The position numbers and the translations under genes are program-made. Shown in pieces: positions 24,991 to 36,260 of a DNA stretch of 64,000 nucleotides. The stretch's first letter is position 1, and each line of letters begins with the position of its first letter. The notes under the pieces are model-generated. The model made no database searches. It was not told the DNA's origin and saw only the letters and a list, made by a program, of their open reading frames with translations. Source of the DNA: Plectrocnemia conspersa (Eukaryota > Arthropoda > Insecta > Trichoptera > Polycentropodidae); contig VTFK01000098.1 in assembly GCA_009617715.1 (NCBI GenBank), positions 372,001 through 436,000 of the forward strand. Reading direction: 5' to 3'.

Positions 24991-26333
24991 TTTTCACTTA
25001 ATGGACTAAATAAATTTATAGAAATTTATTGCATAAGTAGTGATTAAGTTGTTAACGTGTGCAAATTAATTATCAGATATATTTATAATTGAGTTTGCAT
25101 TGAAGCGTTTGATTTTATCGAAATAATCTATCTGAACTTGAATTCCTCCTCTTTGTGACAGGGTCATATCAGGATTGCTTAATGAGATGTTGGGTTAGAA
25201 ATACTAATACTTATTTCTCTTATAACGAATAGTAATACAAATTCTTGTATTTATTTATTATAAATTAAATATATGCTGTGATAATGAATTTATTATTGAT
25301 CATTAATATTCATACCGCGTTTCGCCGTATAACTTACCACAACAATATCCGCATTTGATTACTGTTTACTTTTATTTTATTACGAAATATATTCTTCGTT
25401 GGTTTGTTAAATGGTTTTATGATTAAAAATGTAACACGAGGTTTTTGCGCATCAAAGCGGAAAAAATCGAGATCACTTATTTTAAGGAAATCTCAAGCAA
25501 CTCCTTAATCGCGTAAAAGGTTTTTTCTTTGTACGCTCCCGCTGAAGCACAAAGGTGAACGTAAAAAATAAATAAATAACGTTTGACCTTTACCAAAATT
25601 GGATAAATTCAGTACTGGACGGAAGTTAACTAGATATAATTAACAACGAGAGATCTGAATGTCGAAACGTTTGTTTGTCGATTGGGGGAAAAATATATAA
25701 AGTAAATACGCCCTCTTTATTTAACTGCGTGGCACTGTGAGCTGAAAAGCTCGTTTTTTAACCTGCCTTTTTCGAACCTGAAAAAAATGTTTTGAAACCT
25801 GCAAACGGGGCGCAGAGAGATGAAGAGAAAAAATCTTGACCTAGTTGCCGAGAGCTTGGCGAGCGGTTAGAATTTTACTTTTGTTTTAATCTTACTTCTG
25901 TCTTGCGAAAATTTATTTATGCTGGATTTACATATGTATGTATATGTGTTCTAAAAAAATAATTTATATAACTTGCCATGCATCGTAACATCAATCAAAT
26001 TTGCTATTGAATTTAATAAAATAAACGTCCAGATCCATTAGAACGCTCTGAAGTTTATAGCGAGTGAAATAATGTGGTGTTTGTATTGAAAAATAATCTA
26101 TCGAATAAATATACAAAGTTTATTGTTTTGAGTCATGTATTATAATATACCAGGATTCATAAGAAATAATACTTGAAACCTTTAACAACATAAAAATTGA
26201 AAAAAAATACACAATTAATTTTAAATTAGATAACATCAACCTGGGGAAATTGAAATTTGATTAGGGCATCTAAAGCAAGATGAGCCAAGACTTTTTTTGA
26301 AATGGATATCAGTTGTAAAGTTTTTTAAGAATA
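24991..26333. other. Intergenic DNA
   Basis: AT-rich. I see nothing supportable apart from short low-complexity runs. Confidence 0.6.
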
Positions 26334-27227
26334 GGGTGATCCAACTTCAGTTTCTGAACTTTTTTTTAAAAATATAAAAATTTAATCATCTGATTTTTTT
26401 TATTAATCAGACATTTGATGTATTTCATTAATTATGAAAAATAATATCAATTAAATGTATTTTACTCTTAGCTTAATCCCACCAAAAAAATCATCGGCGT
26501 TAAATCGCATAATATTGGCGGCCAGTTGATGTCACCAAAACTTGAAATAATGCAACCTTTTCACACAAACCATCCAACATGTGTGAAAAGTTGCGACGTA
26601 TTGACGAATTGTTGGAACCCATGTTTTCTACGTCAATATTTTCGATTTCGTGCTAAAAGAATCGGTTAACATGCGCCTATAGCACCTACCATTGACTGTT
26701 ACAGACCGACCTTTATCTAAGCCTAATGACGCCGCCTGACCACAATGCGCACCAAACTTTTTGGGCATGTAATGGTCTCTTGTGAATCACATGAAATATG
26801 CGGCAATTTTGTTTATTAACATACCATCATATTCGTGCTATTAACACACAATCTGCGTAAATTATTCACTGACCATTATCTCTAGGTTTCAGTAATTGTG
26901 TTATATGAATTTTATACGGGTGTAGGTGCATTTCCAGATTGCAAAATGCGCCAAAGGGAAACTATAAGAAAAGCCCAAAAGCTACTCGGCGAATTTTTCG
27001 CTTAGTAGGACGATGAAATTGACCATATTCTTCCCGTAAATTTTGATACACAGTTCGCATAGAATTGTTATTTCTGTAAAACAATTGGACAATTTAAATG
27101 CGTTGAGCGGTCCATTTCGTAAATGTGATGTTGCAAACTAATATTTAACACTTCGAACACGCGTGATTATTGATAGCTGTGTGATTTACAGTACTGCTGA
27201 ACATATTAAATTCAAATTGGATCATCC
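26334..27227 (-). mobile_element. Decayed mariner-family element
   Basis: It is an 894-base relic flanked by TA on both sides (26332-26333 and 27228-27229). Ends are inverted repeats GGGTGATCCAACTT and, on the other strand, GGATGATCCAATTT. On the minus strand, broken frames retain transposase blocks in the right order: WTAQR near the N-terminus (about 27110), then ATCHT-like and EIENIDVENM (about 26650-26600), then NWPP and DLTPMxFFLW-like sequence near 26520-26480. Stops and frameshifts occur throughout, and the element is shorter than the usual 1.2-1.3 kb, so internal deletion is likely. Confidence 0.85.
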
Positions 27228-29044
27228 TATATAACATACGTATTAAAAATACTTTTATTGCTGTTTTGTATTACTTAAAAATGAGAAAAAATTCTAGATC
27301 AGATATGCATACGTTAATACAGGTCTAATTTGATTATTTGTGTAGGCGCAAGTAATAGATATGCTTAAGATTACTAATATTAAATCAGTCTATAAATTCG
27401 TACTTATTTTAAAAAATGTTATATGAGTTGTCTTTATTTATTGTTTGATTAAGTTATATCAGTTAAAAGTAAAATAAATACCGGATGTGTTAGTTGTAGG
27501 CGTTTGGCTTCAGATAGCTTGTGCGTCACCCATTTTATAGCATAGATACATAGTAAAAATACAATAACCTAAGATAAATGAATAAAAATTACGCTACTAA
27601 TTTAAAACTAATAAATTTATAATTAATAAAATTAACGACTTTTGTGGTTAAAATACCGCATTATAATAACGTATTAAGCTAGCGTTTGCCATATGCTAAC
27701 GGTAGATTTATAATAATAATATAAAATTATATTCAGTTTATTAGTAGTATTTTTTCGACTATATAATTACATATTCTATGCGGCTATAATTAGCTAAATA
27801 CTCCGGAAATTGCTCGTCATGTGTGCCAGGTATGCCTAATTAATACATGATGTACATTATACTAACAATAATGCAATGAGGAGAAACGCTATAAATAATA
27901 ATTGCATATAAAAACTTGATTTTCACGTACTGTTTTTCTTTCATCGGTAGCAACGCGCACCATTAGCGAATTGCTGTTTTATTTTCGTTCCAGTAAATTT
28001 GATTAGCTCAATTTATAATATGATGAACCGATCCGTTAACAAATCAAATTATTTTCGCTTAAATAAAATAGTATTATATATATACACAGTTACCAGCTTC
28101 TATATATAAAATGTTTTGCCTTGGAACTCATTAAAACGTTCTCTATGCAGAAAAAAGAGCGGTTTTCCTTTAGCTTTTTTACACGCTGAAAACAAAATGA
28201 AAGCAGTGTTGTTCTTACTTTAATGTAAAATTAATATCAACCAGAAATATTTATAATATATTTTTTGTACTGCATTAATGCGAATCTCACATAATGTATT
28301 TTAAATATATAATTATATTTAAAATATTTATGAATAAAGAAGCGAACGTTAAATTTGCGAAAACCTTTTACCGTTAAGTATTGCCGAGGCTCTTGGGGTT
28401 GTTTTCACCCATCCGAACTAATATGAAATATTAAGTGCGTTTAAGAGCATGTTTTCTTCATGCATGGGTGGCTTTTTTATATAAATGTCGATTCGAGAGT
28501 GTACATACATGCATTATTTCGATGAAAGTATAATCTTCCCCTTTTCGTTGGCATATACCTAATCTGGATAAACCCTTTCTTTATCCAAAATATAAAAATG
28601 TGGAAAAGTGAAATGAACTGAAGAAATCCTATAATACACGAGTGTGCAGATTTTTTTACTATATGGAGTTTCTGTTTTGATCCTTTAGAAGTCAGTACAG
28701 TAATTAAAACATTGCTTCAAAGCCAGCGCGTTCAACATTTTCTTAAATTTATTATTACCCTATCGGCAGGGCCTGTAGGGTAAAAATATATAAAATGGCA
28801 TTTTATATATTTTTAACATCGCAATATAATTTCTTGAATGAATAATAATAGGTGCGAGTTAACCCTTTCTATGCTACAAATAAATATAAAAAATAGCACC
28901 GTTTCGACATAATTTCTGAAATCATATTTTATGCGAAATATTTTAATTAAGCATTAAAAACTATTAAAAATATATTCTCATAATATTTACTTGATAATTA
29001 GTCGTGTTTTCTTTGCTGCTCAGTGTTGTCATATAGTGAATTTC
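27228..29044. other. AT-rich intergenic DNA
   Basis: No gene. It contains a perfect 17-base palindrome arm pair at 28781-28815, and a TTAACCCTTTCTATGC sequence at about 28859 that resembles a piggyBac-type end without a visible partner. Confidence 0.6.
28781..28815. repeat. Perfect AT-rich hairpin
   Basis: TAAAAATATATAAAATG, one base, then its exact reverse complement. The arms are 17 bases. Its role is unknown. Confidence 0.9.
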
Positions 29045-29094
29045 CAGTCCAGATCAAAAGCAATAAACTTTTTATAACAATATTACGAGTGAGA

Positions 29095-29355
29095 ATCGGA
29101 TAAAGCATATCTAAACCGAATTTTGACCAATAGGATAGCGCAAAAAACAATTATCCTTTCTCAGAAGTTAAAAATCCACGTCAAAAGCAATAAAATCGAG
29201 CCGTTGCCATCACAGCGGGAACGCTCGGGAACGAGCGTTCCCACTGCAATGGCGCCGACACGATTTTATTGCTTTTGATGTGAATTTTTGCCTTCTGAGA
29301 AGTGATAATTGTTTTTGCGCTCTCCTATTGACCAAAATACGGTTTGAATATACTT
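29095..29355. repeat. Long foldback element
   Basis: Two roughly 125-base arms are inverted copies of each other. Paired blocks include TGACCAATAGGATAGCGCAA with its partner near 29325, CAAAAGCAATAAAATCG with CGATTTTATTGCTTTTG, and the centre GGGAACGCTCG / CGAGCGTTCCC. The arms differ at scattered positions, so the foldback has aged since it formed. It has no reading frame and is probably a MITE. The exact ends and any target duplication could not be fixed. Confidence 0.85.
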
Positions 29356-29854
29356 TGATCAGCCTTCTTATATTAGAAGTTCATAGTAATATCTGTAAGG
29401 ATAGCTTTTATATTATCAAAACATAGTGTAATATCGAAGTGCAGACTAACTGTGGAGCAATATGTGAGATGCAAGGCCCCGGAAATTTGTCACCCCTCCC
29501 CCTTCCCTCTCGGCAGAGCTGTCTATCGGGTTCATAAAAATAACATCATCAATTGAACTACCAGTAAATACATACGTATATCGGTGACGATGACAGGCAT
29601 ACTTTACATTCATTAATGGGATTAATCAGCAGGTTTCAAAGTGTAAAAAGTTTTTTGTTATTTTAGAACACCACCGTGAGAAACCCTTTTACATATTGAG
29701 TCATAATCGTTGGCGAGTTAACAGAGCTTTTTAAAACCTGCAATAAATCAGAAAGAGATTAAGAGTTAAAAGCATCCGTTGCAAATGCTTTGAGAAATGC
29801 CAACATGTGCTATGCTTCAAACTGGAAGCTGCTTCTTTTCTCCTAAGGAACATC

Positions 29855-30125
29855 TCGGTTGAGTAGTCGTAGCTTCGCTTGGTGTGGGTTTGACTGAACA
29901 CTCATTATTATAAGTAGGAAGAGAATATAAGTAATGTACTGGCTTATGGGGGAAGTCCGTTTGTTACGGGTGTAACTAGACTTTTTGTTTTTCTAATACA
30001 GATCTTGGTAACAGCGTAATGGTAGATTCAATATCGGGGTATTTGGCGACGTCGTCGTTCCCCGTAATGTATAATTATGGGATACGAAAATATTTGGCAC
30101 CGACCCTTGTTTTTTGTTAACGTGG
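29855..30125 (+). repeat. Dispersed repeat family B, copy 2
   Basis: It shares GGAAGCTGCTTCTT, GTAGCTTCGCTT and TTTGACTGAACACTC with copies 1 and 3, and TTTGGCACCGACC with copy 1. It is more diverged than either. Confidence 0.6.
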
Positions 30126-30246
30126 GATCCAACGGTGCAATTTTTTTAGATATGTTAATAGATACGCTCCGATACGCATTTTAGCGACGAAAAAATCTCC
30201 AATTCTTAGTTAATCTGAGGGGACACAAATTAAAATATTATGAATT

Positions 30247-30293
30247 ATGCACGGAGGTGTGAAATTGTAATCCGCAAAATTACACCTTCGTGC
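30247..30293. repeat. Short inverted repeat
   Basis: TGCACGGAGGTGT and ACACCTTCGTGCA pair with one mismatch across a 21-base spacer. Confidence 0.8.
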
Positions 30294-32000
30294 ATTAAGA
30301 AATAAATTATAATATTATATTTATTTTATTTTATTTTTGTATTATGTATTATATGTATTTTTAGTGTAAAAATGAGCTATATTAGTTAAATATATTAATA
30401 AAATAAATAATAATAACAAATAAATTAATTTTATGGCTCTTCTCTTGCAAACTAATGACGTGACTAATGCCGTGATATTATGATAAATATCATAAAAAAT
30501 ATAAAATAGTTATATATTTTTATAAAGGATGGAAACGAAAGTTAAATTACAAAAGTGTTAGTTCACAATGTAGTTTAAAATGCATAAAAGCCCCTTAATA
30601 AACCAGCTTGTTTTTATCTTGATGTGGATGTTTTAATATATTTTTTAAATCTGTTCCATCTCTTAGTCTTAGCCGAAAATGTGTAGCTGGATTATCACTT
30701 TAAAAAAATATCGAGGGATGCTTTTTATGTATTCACTTCGTCATATTTCAGTTTATTTTAGCTCAGTAAGTTTAAGATCAGCCCGACTTTACATTTATAT
30801 TACACCTTAAAAGCATTAAAACGCATTAATTCATCCGTGTTCTATTTTAGTCTTTGACACAATAAAGCAATTGTTGGATGCACGCTCCTGTGATGTACGC
30901 ATAATATACATGTACAAATATTGTATGTATATATATATATTTATGCTTTGCTTCACTGATTGTTGGACTATGTTAATATTTTGACGAAGCTTAATCCGTT
31001 TTTTATAATACTCATTAACATTATATTATATTATTAATTATGATCGGTTATTTATCATTGTAATAAATAAATCAGAGCTAGGTGAAATGAAAAAGGAACG
31101 GATCACAATTTAGTGCATTGATCGCAGATATTGACAGCAGCGCAACCATTATTTTTATTGGAATCAATAAAAATTGATTCACGTATATTTTAAGTGACAC
31201 CTTTTCCAGTATCAATATTGAGGGGGAGTCTGGTAACATTTTTATGTTATGCGTATTTTTTTATAGCTTGCGCCAAACGCAGTAGCGAGGAGCGAATATC
31301 CTTTTCGATTTTTCATATGGCAAACCTCTCGAAATGAAAAAAAAATACAATGGCTGTTGTCAAGCGATTGTAAAACACCACTGGCAAGTGGGTCATTATG
31401 GAAAACTGTTTTCCATAGATAACGACCCTGTTTTTCCCCATTATGTATCACGACAGTTTGCGCATAACGCAAAAATGATGAAAATAACAATATTTTCTTT
31501 TTGTTTCAGTAATAGAATCATCCTGAATTGCTCCTATTGCAGGGTGAGTACACATTTTTTGATATAATATTATAATGAATCGTTTTGACGTTCGTACATC
31601 TTGATTAACTTTATATTTCGGGTTTTTAGCGTACAGGTGGATCATAAATTATATAATAAAATATTCACTCTACACCTTTTCATAAAGCACACGTAATTGT
31701 AATAACACGCAATAATGGAATAATAAAACCAAGCTAAAGTTCCGACTAGATCTGGATTGACGAGGATTGCTCTTGAATGTTGTTATTTTTCGGAACAATG
31801 GCCAGTAATTGAATTTCTCTTGAGGGTATAAATTTCTCGCGTAATTCGGTTTTCAAAATACAAACTCATTGTCGAAATTGATGATACGATTTGAGTGGTT
31901 TAGCGCCGTGAAACAATTGTTACGGTATATTTGCCTAAAATAACAGATGTAAAAATTTGGCGCATACACGCACGCGACCTCTCCATGTCCTCGCCATTAA
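30294..32000. other. Intergenic DNA
   Basis: AT-rich; nothing coding is recognised. Overlapping short frames at 31242-31645 have no known motif. Confidence 0.55.
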
Positions 32001-32490
32001 CCCTTTGTAGTCCGTTTTTTTAATAAGTGTTGCCCCAAGTCCAATATTTTTAATTAAATAATTTAATGATTATTGAATAAAATAAAAAAAACTATTTCTT
32101 TATATTTTATGATATAAATTATATTTGCGCAGAATTAACTTTAAAAGTTTAATTATATATTTTGAATGTAAATAGTATTAGATTTATTTTAAAAATTACT
32201 AGAATTTAATGTTTTTTAATTGGAATTTATTTTTTAATTGCAGTTTAATTTTTATATTTGAATGAAATTTAATAGAAATATATTAATATTAATCTTATTA
32301 GATTATAAAAGTTTATTATTTTTATTATATTATATAGAGATATTTATTTAATAAATTAAATATTTAAAATTCATTTTATTAAATTAATTAATCATTTTAT
32401 TTCTAATATTATTAATTTTAAGATATAATTTTAGTTAACTTGAGAAAAATGACGTTTTGGGCATGTATGTAAAAAACAGTAGACAAAGGA
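32001..32490. mobile_element. Possible second piggyBac-type MITE
   Basis: TTAA at 31997-32000 is followed by CCCTTTGTAGTCCGTTTTTT. The far end, read on the other strand from 32490, is TCCTTTGTCTACTGTTTTTT and then a CCCAAAACGTC block that pairs with CCCCAAGTCC on the left. The right TTAA is lost. The 400-base interior is almost pure A/T without coding capacity. Confidence 0.55.
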
Positions 32491-32564
32491 CTCCAAATAT
32501 AAAATTTACATCTACATTTTGCATTTATGCCGTCTATAATTCATATATCGTAGCATTTATGGAT

Positions 32565-32745
32565 GTGGTTAGTGAGACTTAATCTGCCATTATCAAAAAA
32601 AATAAGGAGAACGTGCTTATCTCCGATGGTGCAGCTCACACAGTAACGCCGATGGGGGTTCCTTTCTGAAAGATGCCTTTTGTGCCAGCCTTACCAGTCA
32701 AGGGCGAAGCCCTGGCGTCGAGCCACCAGTGTGGAATAAAAATAA
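32565..32745. other. GC-richer patch, nature unknown
   Basis: About 180 bases with much higher GC than the flanks, including AGGGCGAAGCCCTGGCG (a short stem) and CGAGCCACCAGTGTGG. It has no reading frame and no match to a tRNA fold. It could be a fragment of a SINE or other repeat. Confidence 0.3.
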
Positions 32746-32789
32746 ACTATCGCTGTTGATTAGGCTGTTTTTTTTGATGTTTTAATTTC

Positions 32790-33440
32790 ATGAGAAATGA
32801 GAATTCTCGTTTTCATTTCTCGATTTTTTTTGAAAAATTTTAATAAATAAATTAATATGTGTAATATATAGTTTGTTATTATACATATTAACACAGTATA
32901 TGCTTGTAGATATCTTTATATTTTTGATGAACAGAGAACTGTATGATCGCTGAAAGGAACTTTTAATGGAATGATGATTTGTTATAACGAACACGAATAA
33001 TTAAAGTATCGATTTACTTCGGTTGATTATAGTGCTTCGTGCTCGGAAGAAACAGCTGTTTCTACTTTACATTTATTATATATTTCGGACTAAATAGAAA
33101 TAAAAATCCTTTTTGGATTCCAATTCCGAGGCGGAGCGGTTTCTTATCTGATTATGAAGGTAGTTCTCAGATTACCTAAGCAAATATATGGCCGATTAGA
33201 GTAATTGAGAAAATCGTGAACAATTTTTGCCACTCAAATACTTCCCACTTCTATTAAAAATTTCCAAGCAAGTATGCCTATTTTCAAACATCTTGCACGG
33301 ACCTACCCTTTCTTATGTAGCAATAAAAATTTAAAATATTTGCTCAAATTTAATTTAAAAATAAGGCTAGAAAATTTCATAATAAGAATTTGTGATTTGG
33401 CATTTATCTCGAGCAATTCACGAGATATAAAACTACTGCT
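32790..33440 (+). repeat. Dispersed repeat family C, copy 2
   Basis: It contains TTTCCAAGCAAGTATGCCTA, TTCAAACATCTTGCACGGAC and TTATGTAGCAATAAAAATTT in the same order as copy 1, plus GATTTGGCATTTATCTCGAG at its 3' side. It is shorter than copy 1 through an internal deletion. Confidence 0.75.
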
Positions 33441-35520
33441 GACCATAGCTCGAATACCATGTTTTTTATTTGGTTCCGAAAAATGTTGTTTATCTTTTTG
33501 TGTAGCACACGTAGTCGCCACAGATTTATATACAACATTTTTAAACGTATAAAGGGTTGAATAAATATACAAAAATAATAAACTTTATCATTTACTTAGG
33601 ATTTAATTAGGAACAAAAAATATATTGTTATGATTACTACAATATTATATGATACTAATGAAGAATAAAAATGTAATTTATTTACTAATACAAGACCATT
33701 TATATTACTGTATTAAAATGTTCATAAGTAAAATAAGACTTACGTCTTTTATAAAATTCAGTAATATTTTTGAAACTGTTAAAATGTAATTATGTAATTT
33801 ATGGTATAAAATAGAGAATATTGATAGGTATATTACATATTTATTAAACACATTTTACCCTCTATATAATATAGATAAAATCTCAATACTGTCGAGTTTT
33901 TAAATCCATAATCGGTACTCATCTGTAGCTATTTCAATTACGTAGTGAACGTATATAGATGTATTTGTTCGTGTAGAATTTTCCAGTCTTATTGGTTCCA
34001 ACTTTCCCCAAAGCAAATATAGCGCTTCCACGAGACATATTACACTTTATACATTACTATAGTATTTGTAAAGCAGGAGTTTCATTTGTATTTTAATCCC
34101 GGTAGAAACATAGTAAATAGTATAAGTTAACTATAAACAAACGAGTCTTGTTCTTTTATATTACATATGTTACGTAAACATTTGATCGTATATAAACCTT
34201 ATATACATATATATAAATCTGCAGCAACTCTCAAGTGGCATGAAACTTTAGACACCTGCTTCTGTTATGCCTTAATCTAAACTTATTTTGTATGTAATAA
34301 CAAGCTGCTGCATGACCATTAAAATCACTATACTCTAGTAAACATATCGTAAAATCGCCGTCATGATTGAATATTTTTACGACTCGTGTGAGATTTTTAC
34401 GATCAAAGAGTCGAGTTATCCATTCATAGTTAAAACAGCGTGACTTTTTATCTAGGAAAAATCTAGTAAAACCTCGTTAAGCAAGGGTTGAAAAGGTTTG
34501 TGCTTCAAACGGAACATTTAACCATTTTTACATAGAAAAGTTTTTATTATGGTATGTATGTGTATGTTCACTTTTCGGAACTAACTTGTTACGAATTCGG
34601 AAGTATCGTGTTCTAACACAATTTGCTGCGAGAACGACTTCATTGTTAATTCAAAGCATTTTCCGGCATTTTTGGGTCCTTCTTGGATGTGAATATTAGA
34701 TGATAATACCGCTGTATCCTGCGAAGGTTATTAATTAGAAGTTAGGAATTGTTGACAATAACCCATTGGTTCGTTCTGATGTTGTCTCTAAATATACAAT
34801 TTTTATCTGCTTTGTATATTAAAACATGCAATAGTGATGTGTAAGTAAGAAAAATGTTCTACTAAAAGTAAGGTCAAGCTGCGTACTGTGCTGACCTGGC
34901 GGTCACGCATATTTTATAGAAGACTAAATTGTTTATACTATAAATTATTATTAAATTCACAATGGATTTCAGGGTTGATGTTAAGTAGGAAGTGCTGTTT
35001 CTTCGGTCTTCTAAGTCTCGGTCGATGCTCGGTCGTCGTCAATTTTTTTGTTAATATAAATTAACCATTATTACTAAATAGATTTCCTCATTGTGTCATG
35101 ATTGACAGAAAGAATCTAAATTCAATTTTTAAATTCTAAAAGAACATTTGATTTAAAAGACACATCGAAATTTCCACCGATGAGCCACCCCTTAACTCAC
35201 TGTAAGATAAGAAAATCATATGATATTTGTATTTGAAGGAATATACTATATATATGTTACTTTTTGAATATCTTGGATTCACTTGGATCTTTATTTAATA
35301 ACAATTTAAATATGTCTGTTTGTATATATCCTATTAACACAGTTAATTGAATTGTTAAACCCTGCGCATAAAATATTTTTGTGTGTGAATTATATAATAA
35401 ATTAAATTATGCATTAAGGTACATCGTTAAACATTTCACTATAATTATCATATCCCAGTATACTCGACGCTTATCGCCGTACCGTAAATTTTCACCTGAA
35501 CGTAGGTAAAATGAATTAAT
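33441..35520. other. AT-rich intergenic DNA with repeat fragments
   Basis: No gene. A fragment of family B (GTAGGAAGTGCTG, then CTCGGTCGATGCTCGG) is at about 34986-35038, and a family D block (CGAAATTTCCACCGATGAG) at about 35165-35195. Confidence 0.55.
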
Positions 35521-35524
35521 TATT

Positions 35525-35770
35525 AAAACCCTACCGGGTGAGTCCTTTGCTTCCCGAAAGGGTGAAGGATTACGAGATTCCCGTGTCGCGCGTGTGACCC
35601 AAAGCGGCCAGTGCGCAGGTCAGATTCGGATGCTGCATTGTACCCGCGGGTCTATGCGGACCCGGAAACGGAAACGGGAGAGCTGGCGCAAAGTTAGCGC
35701 TGAAAAGTGCAAGAGCTAGTTCCGGTTTAAATACCACGGCTCAGAACGATCGATGCGATAAGCAACAAAA
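35525..35770. other. GC-rich island without a recognised gene
   Basis: About 245 bases are over 50 percent GC by eye in a background near 30 percent. It has several short self-complementary motifs (ACCCGCGGGT, GCGCAAAGTTAGCGC) and many CpGs. No long frame or known RNA fold was recognised. It could be a repeat, a promoter or a structured RNA gene. Confidence 0.4.
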
Positions 35771-35994
35771 GGACAGGAAGTCGCGATGAATGACATTATG
35801 CAATATTTTGACGGGTCAATTAAACAAAAGTTACATGGTGAACCGAATATCTTAAAAGACGACTAATTGTTAAAATATTTTATTAGATGGGGGGTGTGCT
35901 AAAATATATATGTTCTATTCAAACCTTGTAGTCGTGCGTTTATTATTTAATTTGTATATTGTAATCTTGTCTCGTGAAATACAGTCTTCTCCGA

Positions 35995-36260
35995 AAATCA
36001 TCTTAGCTCGGTCGATACTCGGCGTAGCTCCGCTTAGCGCGTGGTCAGCTGCACTGTCATTGTTCCAAGTTGGAAGCGAAGTGTTTATTGATGGAATTGC
36101 GTTTAGTACTCCGTGGAAAAGAAATCCTCTGCCCTTTTCGTTTTCGATCGTCTGGCCAGCGATAGTCTGGGGCGGCAACAGACTATTTGTTATTGTCTAT
36201 TAAATATCTAGTTAACGTATCCTTCGCATAACGGCGATAATTTAAAAATCAGTAGACTTG
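35995..36260 (+). repeat. Dispersed repeat family B, copy 3
   Basis: It shares GATACTCGGCGTAGCTCCGC and TTATTGTCTATTAAATATC with copy 1. The 97-codon plus-strand frame at 35910-36203 overlaps it but has no known motif and is not treated as a gene. Confidence 0.75.
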
